A DNA stretch of 64,000 nucleotides from Diploptera punctata. Lineage: Eukaryota > Arthropoda > Insecta > Blattodea > Blaberidae. The notes under the pieces were generated by a model that worked only from the letters and a program-made list of their open reading frames with translations, was not told where the DNA came from and did not search any database. Shown one piece after another: positions 21,511 through 31,670 of this stretch; the stretch's first letter is position 1, and the number at the start of each line of letters is the position of its first letter. Both the position numbers and the translations under genes were made by a program. The stretch is from contig JASPKZ010004560.1 of assembly GCA_030220185.1 (NCBI GenBank), positions 310,001 to 374,000 of the forward strand, given 5' to 3'.

Positions 21511-21529
21511 TAAATTATTATTATTATTA

Positions 21530-23130
21530 TTTTATTACTTATTTATTTAACCTGTTGGAGTTAAGACCGTAAGGTCTTCTCTTCCACTTCACCAGGTTAA
21601 ATTACACAGCTCTACATAAAAAAATTGTTGCCCTGGATATCTTAGCGAATTTCTGTTTTCAAGTGCACAGTTTACGAATATATTCATGAAAGTGCTGAAT
21701 GTGCTCTAGTTTTTATTATTTTTGCGTATCTTATATCTTAAACAGTAAATGGCTTGTTACTAATAACATTTATGTTTCTAGTCATAATTTGATTTCTGCG
21801 CATTTTTTTTCGCGTATACAAACATCACGTGATCCCCACTCTCACACTTTTCACTCCGCACATTGGCCGTGATCTCAATTATTTGACAAAATTAATGTAC
21901 TCACGACGTGCATCTGGATATGAATAAAAAAAATCCGTCAAAGCGTTGGACAAGGAAGGAGAATGTTTCAAATACATTTGTAGAACATTTCCTAAGCTCA
22001 GTATGTAAAAGTTATAAGGCGGAATATTTGATGGTCCTCAAATTCGGCAATTGATGAAAGATGAAAATTTTATCAAAGTTATGACTGTTCCGGAAAGTAA
22101 AGCTTGGAAGGGTTTTGTCTTGGTAGTAGAAAATTTCCTAGGTAACTTTTAAGCACCAAATTATAAAGAAATTGTGCAAAACATGTTGACAAACTTCAAG
22201 ATTCTGGGAGAAAATATGAGTACAAAGTTACACTTTCTCCACGGTCACCTGGATAGATTTCTGGATAATTTAGGAAATTATAATGACTATCAGGGAGAGC
22301 ACTTTCACCAGGATCTAAAAGTAATGGAGTAAAGGTATCAGGGTAGATGGGACCGTCACATGATGGCAGATTACTGCTGGTCTTTAAAAAGAGATTGTTC
22401 CCTAAAAAATTATAGAAGAAAATCTTACATATGCGTTTCACTGAAATATAACATGGGGTTTCGACATTTTTCTTTCTATTTACGTCGGTGTATACTAATT
22501 TAAAAAAAAAACAATTGACATTATAAATATATCTGTTATATTTATTTCATATTTTCCGATTTTTGTAGTGTAAAATGAAAATAAAGATAAAAAAACAGAG
22601 CAAATCTTCCAAAATCATTGATAGTTTCATGAATTGTGAGCATAAATATATCCGAAATTAATCTTATATCAAGGGCAACAAGACCACTATTGACCAGTGT
22701 TATACATACAATAAGAATTATGATTGATACATAATAGATATAGACTACACAGTATAAATTTTACAAGGGTAAGAAAGAAAGATATAATAATAATAGTAAT
22801 AATAATGATAATAAAAATAATAACCTATAATTAGATTAAGTAAATGGCTTGCTAAAGAAAGTTTAAAATATAAAGAAACAATAAAAGTATACATGGAACA
22901 GGGTTATATATTATTTGTCTAAGGAAAGATGAAGTGAATTTCTTTTTAAACCGTTTTTGAGTCGGGCAGTCCTTGATATACGGGGGGAGGGAATTCCAGA
23001 GTCGTGTGGCTGAAACAAGGAAGGATGAGGAATAGTGAGGTGTTCGATGTGAAGGAATAGCTAGAGTTAGATTTTCTCTCGATCGTGTGTTTAAGTTATG
23101 GTGGGAGGATATTGAATGAAATCGAGTAGT
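21530..23130 (-). mobile_element. LINE-F copy with a 1.1-kb insertion
   Basis: The 3' terminus at 21,535-21,607 (plus strand atttatttaacctgttggag, taagaccgtaaggtctt, cttcaccaggtt) and the 3' untranslated region plus C-terminus at 22,700-23,130 follow the same order as in the contiguous LINE-F end at 28,845-29,058. The minus strand of 22,920-23,110 encodes VSATRLWNSLPPYIKDCPTQKRFKKK. The segment 21,608-22,700 would be foreign to it and contains the pseudogene described next. Confidence 0.65.
21853..22445 (+). pseudogene. Decayed ORF of an uncharacterised arthropod protein family ('FHQD...DYCW')
   Basis: A single plus-strand frame reads PHIGRDLNYLTKLMYSRRA, KALDKEGECFKYICRTFPKLS, GIFDGPQIRQLMKDENFIKV, AWKGFVLVVENFLGNF, APNYKEIVQNMLTNF, LHFLHGHLDRFLDNLGNY, GEHFHQDLKVME and RYQGRWDRHMMADYCWSL. 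It has five in-frame stops and no frameshift. From memory, this FHQD/RYQGRWD/MADYCW block recurs in many uncharacterised, multi-copy arthropod proteins; I know no assigned function. No catalytic motif of a known transposase is obvious. It sits within the segment that interrupts LINE-F, so it was probably carried there by mobile or retroposed DNA. Confidence 0.6.
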
Positions 23131-23132
23131 AA

Positions 23133-23955
23133 TATAAAGGGGTGCAGAAAGAAATTAAACATGGGCTCAATTCTTGATATGCATGCTGTTATTTATTACA
23201 GAAACTCTTGTCCGAATTAAAAAAAAATGTATATAAAGTCCACCGCTGTGGTCTCGAGGTAGCGTGCTGCCTTGTCAGATAGCGGGCCCGGGTTCGATTC
23301 CCGGTCGGGGCAGTTTTTCTGGGTGACGTTTTTATCGGGGTTTTTCCAACGGGAAGCTACCACACCTACAATTCCCTAGTAAAGCTGCAAGCATAGCATG
23401 AAAATGCTATGATTACAGTGAAGGACCTGCCTTCGGGCAGAATTACTATAATTGGATATATATAAAAAACTGAAAATGTATAAAACTGTTATTCTCCCGG
23501 TTATATTATATGGATGCTAAACACGGATTCTTAATTTAATGGAGAAGAAATGATTACGAGTATTTAAGAATAAAGTTCTTAGAAACATTTTGAAACGAAA
23601 GAGAGATAAACTGACAGGTGCATGGTGAAGTCTATTTAACAATGAGCTACGGCATCTTTATGGAAAACCAGTTATAATAAGAAGAGTTAAGTCTATAAAC
23701 TGCGATGGGCAGGAGATGTGGCACGAATGGGAAATGAGAGAGTGGCATGAAAGCTCCTTGTAGAAAAACCAGAGGGAAGTTGCAAAGTAGGCAGGCCAAG
23801 AAGTAAGTGGGAGAATAACATTAATCATGATTTGAGAGAAATAGGTTATTCAGACGATGATTGGAAAATATTACCTCGGGATAAGGATGCACGGAGAGCT
23901 CATGTACACGCGACCATGAACATACGGCTTCGATAGTGCCCAGTGAATTAGTTAG
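23133..23955 (+). mobile_element. LINE-A fragment interrupted by SINE1
   Basis: It begins gggtgcagaaagaaattaaac, continues through cagaaactcttgtccgaatt, is split by SINE1 (23,238-23,458), then resumes with aaaactgaaaatgtataaaac and runs to the 3' end catacggcttcgatagtgcc followed by gttagtta. Many indels are present. Confidence 0.8.
23238..23458 (+). mobile_element. SINE1, tRNA-derived, internally shortened
   Basis: The head carries a pol III A box (gtggtctcgaggtagcgtg) and B box (gggttcgattccc). The head, including tgccttgtca around the anticodon, most resembles tRNA-Asp(GTC), but this is by eye. The body holds gggtgacgtttttatcgggg, gggaagctaccacacctaca and cttcgggcagaattactata. The 8-bp direct repeat tatataaa at 23,230-23,237 and 23,459-23,466 is a plausible target duplication. 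The middle of the body present in other copies is deleted. Confidence 0.85.
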
Positions 23956-25150
23956 TTATGGGGATACGTTTGTAGAGTGGGGTAAAAATTAACTCGTTAT
24001 CATTTCATTACATTGAATTTTAAAATAATCGTACAATGGGTAGTTAGTTGAGTTAATTAAATTATTTCTCTTTGAACTGACAAAGTACTTCCTTAGAACT
24101 GCTCTTCGCGGTAATCATTTTGTCATAGAAAATCACGAACATTGGATATATCTGACACTCTTTTGCAAATATTATGAAACCGAAAAATAATTTTGGATTC
24201 TTCTTTTGTTGTTTCTTTTCTTTTTAGAGTCATTTAACTATTTTATATCTTCTTCTTCATCCATATAAGTTTTAGGCCTACAGTCAGATTCAACCCAGGA
24301 AGTTACTGTTTGTTTGGAATAGGAAACTGGGTTGCCATTTTAAAAGCATTTTCTTGAGGGAAATCCTTAAATAAAACTGAAGTATGCAACATAGCAGGTA
24401 CAGAGTTATAAGTTGTAGCCGTCCAAGCTACCCCATTTTAAAGAAAAAGAAAAACAGTTACCACTTGCACTGAGCTCGTAAGGACCTGTACTATCCTGTG
24501 TGAAAGTGTCCACTCTCATATTTACTATAAAACTAGTTTGCATGCCGTAAAAGAAAAACTATGTTTTTTATATGTACAGTACATAGATTTTGAAAAAGTA
24601 CTGCTACCCTTGCCCCTCCTCCCCTCCCTAAACAAACATACCGTTATTATGAATTTGGCAACATCTACCCCCTGTACGTAGGGCGATACTGGCGTAGCTC
24701 GTAAGGTCGGTAGTAACTTCCTGGATTGGATTAGAGTGTAGAAGCCTGTTACGATATCACTGATGAATTTTGTATTCAGCGTTTCCTTGGATTGCCAGAG
24801 ATCTCTTTCCTGTTGGACAATAACGAAGCATGGTTTTGGGAACTCTATCTGAACACATTTGTCTCAAATTATTTATCCGGCTGTTCTGAAGATGCCTATC
24901 ACAGTAGTAGACGAAAAGAGTTTAAAGAAAATTGAATCAGGGCCATTCAACCCGGAAGTCCAAATTAATAAGAGTCGATAATTTATGAGTTTTTCGTTTT
25001 TTATTTCATTTATGTAGGTGGACTGCTGGCATAGAATCCCTAAAATGTGTAATAGGCCAATATGAGATAATTATAATCAGAGATACACATTTTTAATTCC
25101 AAGTTTATTTTCATCTCTCTCCATTGTTGTCTCAGGAAGTATGGTTACAA
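23956..25150. other. No gene recognised (1.2 kb)
   Basis: Unique-looking DNA apart from the segment near 24,740-24,860 that resembles 18.2 kb. No ORF above 60 codons and no TE motif. Confidence 0.4.
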
Positions 25151-25154
25151 AAAC

Positions 25155-25640
25155 AGGAGGAGCAGAAGAATATATAAAATACGGATTCGTCTAACACATG
25201 GAGGATTTGCGCAGTCAGTTATACCCCATATGGAAAAATAAGAACATCTCTTCGAAGACAAAACTTAGACTGTTGAACACCAAGGTAAAATCAGTCCTCC
25301 TCTATGCAGATCTTTGTAAACAGATGTCTGAGGCGTATTTTAAATATAAGATGGCCGAAAAAAATATCAAATGAAGAATTGTGGAGAAATAAAAAAACAG
25401 TCTCGAATATGTCACCAAATAAAGCAAAGGAAGTTGAATTCGATAGGCACACGTTGAGAAAACCAGATGGAGTCATCGAGAAGATTGCACTAGATTAGAA
25501 CCCGCAAGAAGTAAGAAAGAGGGGACGACCTAGGAAGACATGGAATCAATCAGTAGAGGAGGAAGCAAAGGAAAGAGGGAAAAGCTGGAAGCAGAGCACG
25601 CTGGAGGAATTTTACTGTTGTTCTATGTTCCACATAGGAC
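25155..25640 (+). mobile_element. LINE-P C-terminal fragment (RTE/BovB-like)
   Basis: Plus-strand reading gives LYPIWKNKNISSKTKLRLLN, LQIFVNRCLRRILNIRWPKK, NEELWRNKKT, HTLRKPDGVIEKIALD, stop, NPQEVRKRGRPRKTWNQSVEEE and GKSWKQSTLE. The order matches a widespread RTE-like tail (INRCLR.IL.IRWP, LRKP, GRPR.TWR). The palm domain is absent; the frame is broken by a stop and an indel. Confidence 0.75.
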
Positions 25641-26172
25641 CTACAGGAAATATTATGAAGATAATGATGACCGTCTCTTTTTAAGTCCAGATTTGTATTA
25701 CGTCACTAATGACCCGAATCGTAAAGAACATAGTTAAATAAAAAAATATACCTGACTGCAGGGTATTTTAATATGAAATATTAGGTTTTTGGACTGCATC
25801 GTATAACAGAGGAAAGCGTCCCTCGTGGGGAGAAAGTGGTTTTTTTTAATCGCCGTGTCACAGTAGCAATGGTTACTGTGATGGATGCATGATTCTCCCC
25901 ACTCACCTATTGTATGCAGCACCCAGCGCTCTGATTCATGGTTATTGTTATTGGTGCAGCTATTTGAAACAATGAGGTGACAATTTGTCAGGTGGCCATG
26001 AGCGACCGACCCGCCATCTGTGAGAACAATACGCTACAATAAAGCCACTCTCATTCATAACACATGAATGATGACCTCACATTCTCTACTTATATCCAAT
26101 TTTTATTACTTTTTATAATATTATAATCAATAAATTATCTTATTTATATGGGAGGGTATGGGATATTAAGAG
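25641..26172. other. No gene recognised
   Basis: It contains a 62-codon frame (25,734-25,922, minus) with no motif. No relationship to other parts of the window is seen. Confidence 0.35.
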
Positions 26173-26572
26173 TAATAGTATATTACGATGCGAGGTCGGG
26201 AAGTGGTTTTTACAGAAGCGAGGAAATGTTTAAAAACTGAGCGAAAACGAGGTTTTTAATTTCCGAGATTCTGTAAAATACTTCACAAACGTATATTGTA
26301 CATTATTTTTTGCGCGTTGATGTTTTCAAAATAATAAATAATAATAAAATAATATCTTTGTTAGAAATATTTGCGTTCATTATAAATAACGTTAACAGTG
26401 TGGGCAATGTTTATTAGTTGAGACTACAGGAGGTCGTGACACCAATCAGTCATAAAATAGCTGCATGTACGTATTTATCGTTTTATATTGTTTCAAATAA
26501 AGTTCAGTTAATTAAAAATGCAGTGATTTGTTTCGTGTAATATATATTAACAGTATATTTTTGTATATAAAT
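26173..26572 (+). repeat. Dispersed repeat H, copy 1, with hairpin head
   Basis: A ~400-bp repeat shared with 54,255-54,685. The first ~120 bp is an imperfect palindrome: gaagtggtttttacagaa pairs with ttctgtaaaatacttca, and cgaggaaat pairs with atttccgag. The rest includes tttgcgcgttgatgttttcaa, acgttaacagtgtgggcaa, gactacaggagg and aaatgcagtgatttgtttcg. The outermost words (taatagtatattac and gtaatatatatta) are roughly inverted, so a MITE is possible. No coding capacity. Confidence 0.7.
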
Positions 26573-26834
26573 TGTACAGCCTTTGAAATAATTGTTGGCG
26601 CACAGGTAATTTTCAAGTCCCAGAACAAAGCCCCTGCGCATGATCAGAGGTCAATTGTTTGGTTCACAAGTATACAACTATTTGAGAAACTAAAATTCGT
26701 TCTATTTCGTTGTGTGCCGTGCAATGGAAATTAATTTCGCGTATATAAGTAGTGCGGTAAATGCTGTAAATAAAACAAAACAAAAAAATAAAATAAAACA
26801 AAGAAAATTAATTGAAATAAGGGCGAGAGAGAGA

Positions 26835-26935
26835 AAAAAACATGACAGCGGAATCGAACATGCGACCTCCAGCATGGGAAATAGAAGCTCCCTCCACTAG
26901 ACCACAACCGTTCCCTGCTAGAAACTGTCTGTATG
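26835..26935 (-). repeat. tRNA-like segment (SINE head or tRNA pseudogene)
   Basis: The reverse complement contains gttgtggtctagtggaggg (A-box-like) and gcatgttcgattccgc (B-box-like) at tRNA-like spacing. The arms do not all pair by eye, so I do not call a functional tRNA. Confidence 0.45.
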
Positions 26936-27039
26936 AAGCGATGCAATACTCCAGGACCTACTTGTGTAATGAAATTATATATTGACTTGTCTTACTTTAA
27001 ATTAATCAGACGTATTTTACATTAGTAGTGGAAATAATT

Positions 27040-27605
27040 TTGTTATGCCTTGTGTTTTTTACATATAATTGAATATCTCAAAAAAACTACAAAAAAGTCC
27101 GCTACAGCATATGTTTATCTCTTAAGGATAACTCACAATAACCATTTTTGTCTTTCATTGATGCCAAGAAAATCGAGACAAATACGTAGATTCCTGTGCA
27201 AGCATAGCTGCACATGGCGGGTATTCTTTTACGGATAACTCACAATAACGAATTTTGTCTTTTAGCTCATTTATTCCAACCAAGAAGATCGAGATAAGTA
27301 GATTCCAGGGCAACACCGTGTAATCAGCACGGGGAATCTTAAAACAATTACGATATATATTTATTATTATTTTTATTTTTCTTATTCAACTAATCATAAG
27401 AAGTAAATTAATTTTTTGTCTTTCAGCTCATTTATGCAGGAAGATCGGGATGAGTAGATTCCCGGACAACGCCGGGTAAACAGCACGGGGTATCTAAAAT
27501 ATATAAATTTATAATTATTTTTCCTTTTACTGATTCAACTAAACATAAAAGCAACATTAATTTTTATTTGTTTAGGCATAGCAGCGCACGCCGGGTATTA
27601 GCTAG
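27040..27605 (+). mobile_element. Helitron 3' portion, 5'-truncated
   Basis: It shares atatctcaaaaaaactac, aagtccgctacagcatatg, gataactcacaataac, tttgtcttt(t/c)agctcattta and the end cagcgcacgccgggtattag with the complete Helitron at 54,973-55,598. It ends in CTAG followed by T, the expected Helitron CTRR^T terminus. The aactcacaataac...gccggg module occurs about twice inside. No Rep/helicase coding, so it is non-autonomous. Confidence 0.75.
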
Positions 27606-27710
27606 TAGCAGATAGTCAACAGCACGTACGGCTTACTGCCCCTGCGACCCATATTTGTAAATAATATTGTAAATATCTTACTTTTTGTCTAATAAAGTCC
27701 TACTACTACT
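27606..27710 (+). mobile_element. LINE-G 3' end
   Basis: It reads gtcaacagcacgtacggcttac, gcgacccatatttgtaaat, aatattgtaaatatct and taataaagtcc, then (CTA)n. It is nearly the same as 15,845-15,940. It begins exactly where the Helitron ends. Confidence 0.8.
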
Positions 27711-27763
27711 ACTACTACTACTACTAGTACTACTACTACTACTACTAGTAGTAGTAGTAGCAG
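27700..27763. repeat. Palindromic (CTA)n-(TAG)n array
   Basis: About 14 CTA/ACT units switch through actagtagtag to TAG units, producing an inverted trinucleotide array at the junction of LINE-G and a LINE-C-like fragment. Confidence 0.9.
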
Positions 27764-28180
27764 ATAAAATAAATTTAAATTATATGCGTGGCAACATAAA
27801 AATAAGTCTGAAGGGAACTAGAAAGGAGACACTTTTAAAATGTTATAGAACAATGGCGGTTATAACACTACTGTATGGATCAGAACACTGTCTGAACCAA
27901 AAAACAGAACGAATAATATTAACTTCAGAAATTAGGTTTTTGAGGAGAGTTGGCTGGCTATACAATAGCAGAGCTATCGAAGATATACTAGCAGAATATA
28001 TTCAAGTTATTAGATATGATTGCACAGTAAAGAGATGAATGGGTCAATGTAATGGATAACAACAGAATCCCAAAACAATTCTTCACAACTAACCATTAGG
28101 ACGAAGAAATGTAGGAAGACCTAGTAACAGACGGACAAACCAATTCTAGAAAGAAATCGGAACATACCTAAAGGTCCTTG
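27764..28180 (+). mobile_element. LINE-C-like C-terminal fragment
   Basis: It encodes LNYMRGNIKISLKGTRKETLL, KCYRTMAVITLLYGSEHCL, TSEIRFLRRVGWLYNSR and, after frameshifts, GRRNVGRPSNRRTNQF. This is the LINE-C/Jockey-RTE 'KF YK.MAVP.LLYGSE.W' block. Palm domain absent. Confidence 0.7.
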
Positions 28181-28283
28181 ATGTTGAAAGTGATGATACA
28201 TTGTTTTACTATCAATAAACGTACATATTAAGACTCTAATAACATCGAATGATGACAATGTAAAGTCCGATTTCTCGAATGTG

Positions 28284-28485
28284 AGTAAAAAATTGTCGGC
28301 CAGGATGACCGGTTATGTCGTTCCTTGCCTCTAATATCGAAGGTCGCGGGTCCAATCCTGCCGGGGTAGATGGATTTTAAGGATGGAAAAATCCAAGGAC
28401 ATGTCCTCCGGGAGAGACTTTGAGCCATGGGTCCCGAATCTGAAGATGTTCAGGCTTGGAAAGAACCTTAAGCCTGAAAAGCTCT
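28284..28485 (+). mobile_element. SINE3-like repeat, copy 1
   Basis: It contains gtcggccaggatgaccgg, tcgttccttgcctctaat, ggtcgcgggtccaatcc (B-box-like), gccggggtagatgg and ggatggaaaaatccaagg. The same words occur in reverse complement at 29,185-29,312, so it is a repeat family, probably pol III-derived. Confidence 0.6.
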
Positions 28486-28489
28486 AAGC

Positions 28490-28993
28490 AAATTTTACGA
28501 CCTCTACATAGACTTCAAAAAGTAATACAATTCAATTAAGGCGGAGAAGTTGCCTTAATTCGGAATTCCTAGAAAGTTACACGTATTCGAATGTGTGTAA
28601 ATGGCACTAAGAGTAGGGTGCGTGTAGGCAAGCAATTTTCTGATTCTTTTGAAATTCATAATGGGTTAAAGCAAGGAGATGCACTATCTCCTCTACTCTT
28701 CAATTTTGTATTACAGTATGCCATCAAATCTTTAGAGAATCAAGAAGGCCTATAACTCAATGGTATTAATAATCATTAGTTTAACCTGATGATATAGTAT
28801 ATTATTTGGCGATAGCGAGGAGATATTATTCATATATTATTTATTTATTTATTTTACCTATTGGAGTTAAGACCGTAAGGTCTTGTCTTCCACTTTACCA
28901 GGGTTAACTTAAACATACAATAAGAATTACGATTAATAATACATAATATATATAGACCACACAGTATAAAGTTGACAAGTGTAAGAAAGAAAA

Positions 28994-29026
<33 letters not shown>

Positions 29027-29180
29027 ATAATAACAACAAAAATAACCTATAATTAGGTCCAACACGCGAACTCTTATTGAGTAACACTAAGTAATTGCAA
29101 CTGGAAGTAAACATCAATAAAACAAAATATATTTTCATACATAGAAATGCATTATATAATGGAAGTGAACAACTGATGAC
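28490..29180 (+). mobile_element. LINE-A RT-domain fragment split by LINE-F 3' end
   Basis: 28,490-28,835 encodes DLYIDFKK (motif A region), VRVGKQFSDSFEIHNGLKQGDALS (motif B, with QGD) and PLLFNFVLQYAIKSLENQEG. After the inserted LINE-F end it resumes at 29,059 with NTRTLIE-like words, LEVNINKTKYIF and HRNALYNGSEQLM. Stops are present. It reaches further into the palm than most LINE-A copies. Confidence 0.8.
28838..29058 (-). mobile_element. LINE-F 3' end inserted in LINE-A
   Basis: On the plus strand, atttattttacctattggag, ttaagaccgtaaggtcttg and ccactttaccagggtt mark the 3' terminus. The 3' untranslated region follows (catacaataagaattacg, accacacagtataaag, (AAT)n, aacctataattagg). LINE-A sequence resumes immediately on both sides. 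Confidence 0.8.
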
Positions 29181-29184
29181 TACT

Positions 29185-29312
29185 TCCCGGAAGACTTATT
29201 CCTTGAATTTTTACATCCTTTATTCCATCGACCCCGGGCGAGTTAAACCCGTGTCCCTCGGAACCAGAGGCAAGGAACTTCATCATTAGCCCATTGCGGC
29301 CGACTTAACACA
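29185..29312 (-). mobile_element. SINE3-like repeat, copy 2
   Basis: The reverse complement reads gtcggccgcaatggg, aagttccttgcctctgg, gggacacgggtttaactcgc, ccggggtcgatgg and ggatgtaaaaattcaagg, paralleling 28,284-28,400. The two copies are inverted and about 0.7 kb apart. Confidence 0.6.
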
Positions 29313-29565
29313 GTTCTGAACTCAACTCCATGGCGCGACAGGCCTAGAAGGCCCTTGGTATACGAACCGACTGTTGGCTTCACATCCACGTGTATTAATT
29401 ACGGATATTAGACGATCATCTAGCCAGTGCAAGGGTGACATGTGGTCAACATGTCGGGTCCCCCAGCCGTTATAGCTGGTTTTATCAACCTGGAGCCAAT
29501 ACATATTGTAGCTACCCAAATTCCTCAAGATGTTAAGTGGACACCGGTCCCATACTGACCAAAAT
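29313..29565. other. Unclassified GC-moderate segment
   Basis: It lies between SINE3 and the LINE-A array. It contains gcgcgacaggcctagaagg and cggtcccatactgacc. It could be the body of another SINE, but no second copy is in the window. Confidence 0.3.
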
Positions 29566-30570
29566 AACTAACTAACTCACTCACTGGTACTATCGAACCC
29601 GTAGGTTCATGACCGCGCGGACATAAGTTCTCAATACATCCCTATCCTGAGCTAAACTTTTCCAGTCATTCCTTGTGTAATCTACTTCCCTCAAATCATA
29701 ACTAACTCACTCACTGGTACTGTCGAACCCGTAGGTTCATGACCGCGCGGACATAAGCTCTCCATACATCCCTATCCTGAGCTAATGTTTTCCAATCATT
29801 CCTTGTATAATCTACTTCCATCAATTCATAACTAACTCACTCACTGGTACTATCGAAACCGTAGGTTCATGTCCGCGCGGACATAATCTCTGCATACATC
29901 CCTATCCTGAGCTAATGTTTTCGAATCATTCCTTGTATAATCTACTTCCCTCAAACCATAACTAACTAACTAACTAACTCACTGGCTCTATGGAACCCGT
30001 AGATTCATGACCGCGCGGACATAAGCTCTCCATACATCCCTATCCTGAGCTATTTTTTTCCAATCATTCCTTGTATAATCTACTTCCCTCAAACCATAAC
30101 TAATTAACTAACTAACTAACTAACTAACTCTCTGGCTCTATGGAACCCGTAGATTCATGACCGCGCGGACATAAGCTCTCCATACATCCCTATTCTGAGC
30201 TATTTTTTTTCCAATCATTCCTTGTATAATCTACTTCCCTCAAATCATAACTAACTAACTCACTCACTGGCACTATCGATTCGGTAGGTTCATGACCGCG
30301 CGGACATAAGCTCTCCATACATCCCTATACTGAGATAATGTTTTCCAATCATTTCTTGTATAATCTACTTCCGTCAAATCATAGTTAATGTTATTTTCCC
30401 ACCTCATTCTTGGTCTACCAACTGGACTTTTTCCCTCTGGTTTTTCCACAAGAAGCTTCCAAGCACGTCTTTCATTCCCCATTCGTCCCACTTATCCTGC
30501 CCATCGCAGTACGAGACTTAACTGTTTTTATTATATCTGGCTTCGTATAAAGGCCATGTAGTTCGACTGA
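29566..30570 (-). repeat. Tandem array of LINE-A 3' ends (five ~130-150 bp units plus one longer)
   Basis: Units start near 29,566, 29,700, 29,830, 29,960, 30,098 and 30,249. Each begins with (AACT)n then ctcactgg(t/c)(a)cta and contains ggttcatg(a/t)ccgcgcgg, ctccatacatccctat, tgagct and ccttgtataatctacttcc. The first five stop at the same point (tcaaa(t/c)cata). The last continues into the LINE-A ORF up to ggccatgtagttc. The shared 5' break means tandem duplication, not six separate insertions. Confidence 0.9.
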
Positions 30571-30682
30571 GCGAAATTCCATGAGGAAATTTCTTCCCCC
30601 ATGGAGACTCGAACCAACCCAAGTCCCGTATCTCTGCGCCAAGACATCAAGCTTTAACTTTTAGGCTACATCGCGGTTATTA
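30571..30682 (-). repeat. tRNA-derived SINE-like fragment
   Basis: The reverse complement contains gatgtagcctaaaagttaaagc (A-box-like) and gggttggttcgagtctcc (B-box-like). It directly abuts the 5' edge of the last LINE-A unit. Confidence 0.5.
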
Positions 30683-31042
30683 TTATATGCAACTTTCCTC
30701 GTTAGAGGATTGCCTCAAGGACAAAGTGATACAGACAATTTTCGAAATTCATGAAATACATTTTTTAAATACATTAAATAATTTCAAATTGTAAGAAATA
30801 CATTTTATAAATACATTAAAAATACAAATTTTAATTGAAGTATACAAACCATAAAGTAGAAATTTTGTAAAGATGATTTCATAAAATTAAAATTGATCCT
30901 CTAATTGCAGCGATGGCAATTTTGGAAAGATACACTCTGTCCAAATCTAAGGAATTCGAAAATTTAGCTAAGAATCCTGGTATAGTACCTCTTGCCCCGA
31001 CCATCAATCCTGTGACAGTTATATTATCTAATTGGTATTTAT

Positions 31043-31670
31043 CATAAGTAATGCCACGAGTGACTTCCAAATTATCGATAAATTCACGACTCACGAAGCG
31101 AGGAGTGAATTTATGTAGAGAATTTGGAAATCAAGAGTGGCATTTGTTAGGACTATTTAACGAATAAAATTAAGCTCTTTACTAAAAAATAGTTATTTGC
31201 ATATAGTTACCGGTGTTTTAAAATATGTATATAGTTAATGTAAAAGGCGATCTTTGAAAACAAATTAGAAATGTGAAGTTATGTATATTCACTGCAACTC
31301 GATCATATTATTTATTGCCAAATAGGATTGCAATATTGTAAGAATGCACTCTAGTGGAGAAATAATGAAACACATCAAACTATTATAATCAACACTATAG
31401 GTTAATCATTTATATTTTGAATGAACAACTCAGTAAAAATCACTGAATCTATTCATTTTTTGCTATATTCAATGTGTTTGTTGGAGAAAAATAATGGTCT
31501 AACCTGTTCAGAATATTAATAAAGGAGGAGCTTTCTTTATCACAAAAGCAGGATCTGATAAAGAGAAATCGATAAACAGCGAGGCGAAACACGATTGTCA
31601 TTGGTGTAAAACAGAATTCATTGAAACGTGATTGGTCATTGACTACCATTTGCGACATGAGTTAAATAGT
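31043..31670 (+). repeat. Repeat I, unit 1 (hairpin-headed)
   Basis: The unit opens with a long imperfect palindrome: cttccaaattatcgataaattcac pairs with gtgaatttatgtagagaatttgg. It continues with ttgttaggactatttaacg, cagatcatattatttattgcc-like words, gcaatattgtaagaatgcactc, aaaggaggagctttctttat and gtgattggtcattgact, and ends with gagttaaatagt. No ORF with a motif. Confidence 0.75.

Noticed and set aside
23238..23312. Functional tRNA-Asp gene in SINE1
   Set aside because: The D and acceptor arms do not pair properly and the same sequence recurs four times with a conserved non-tRNA body, so it is a SINE head.
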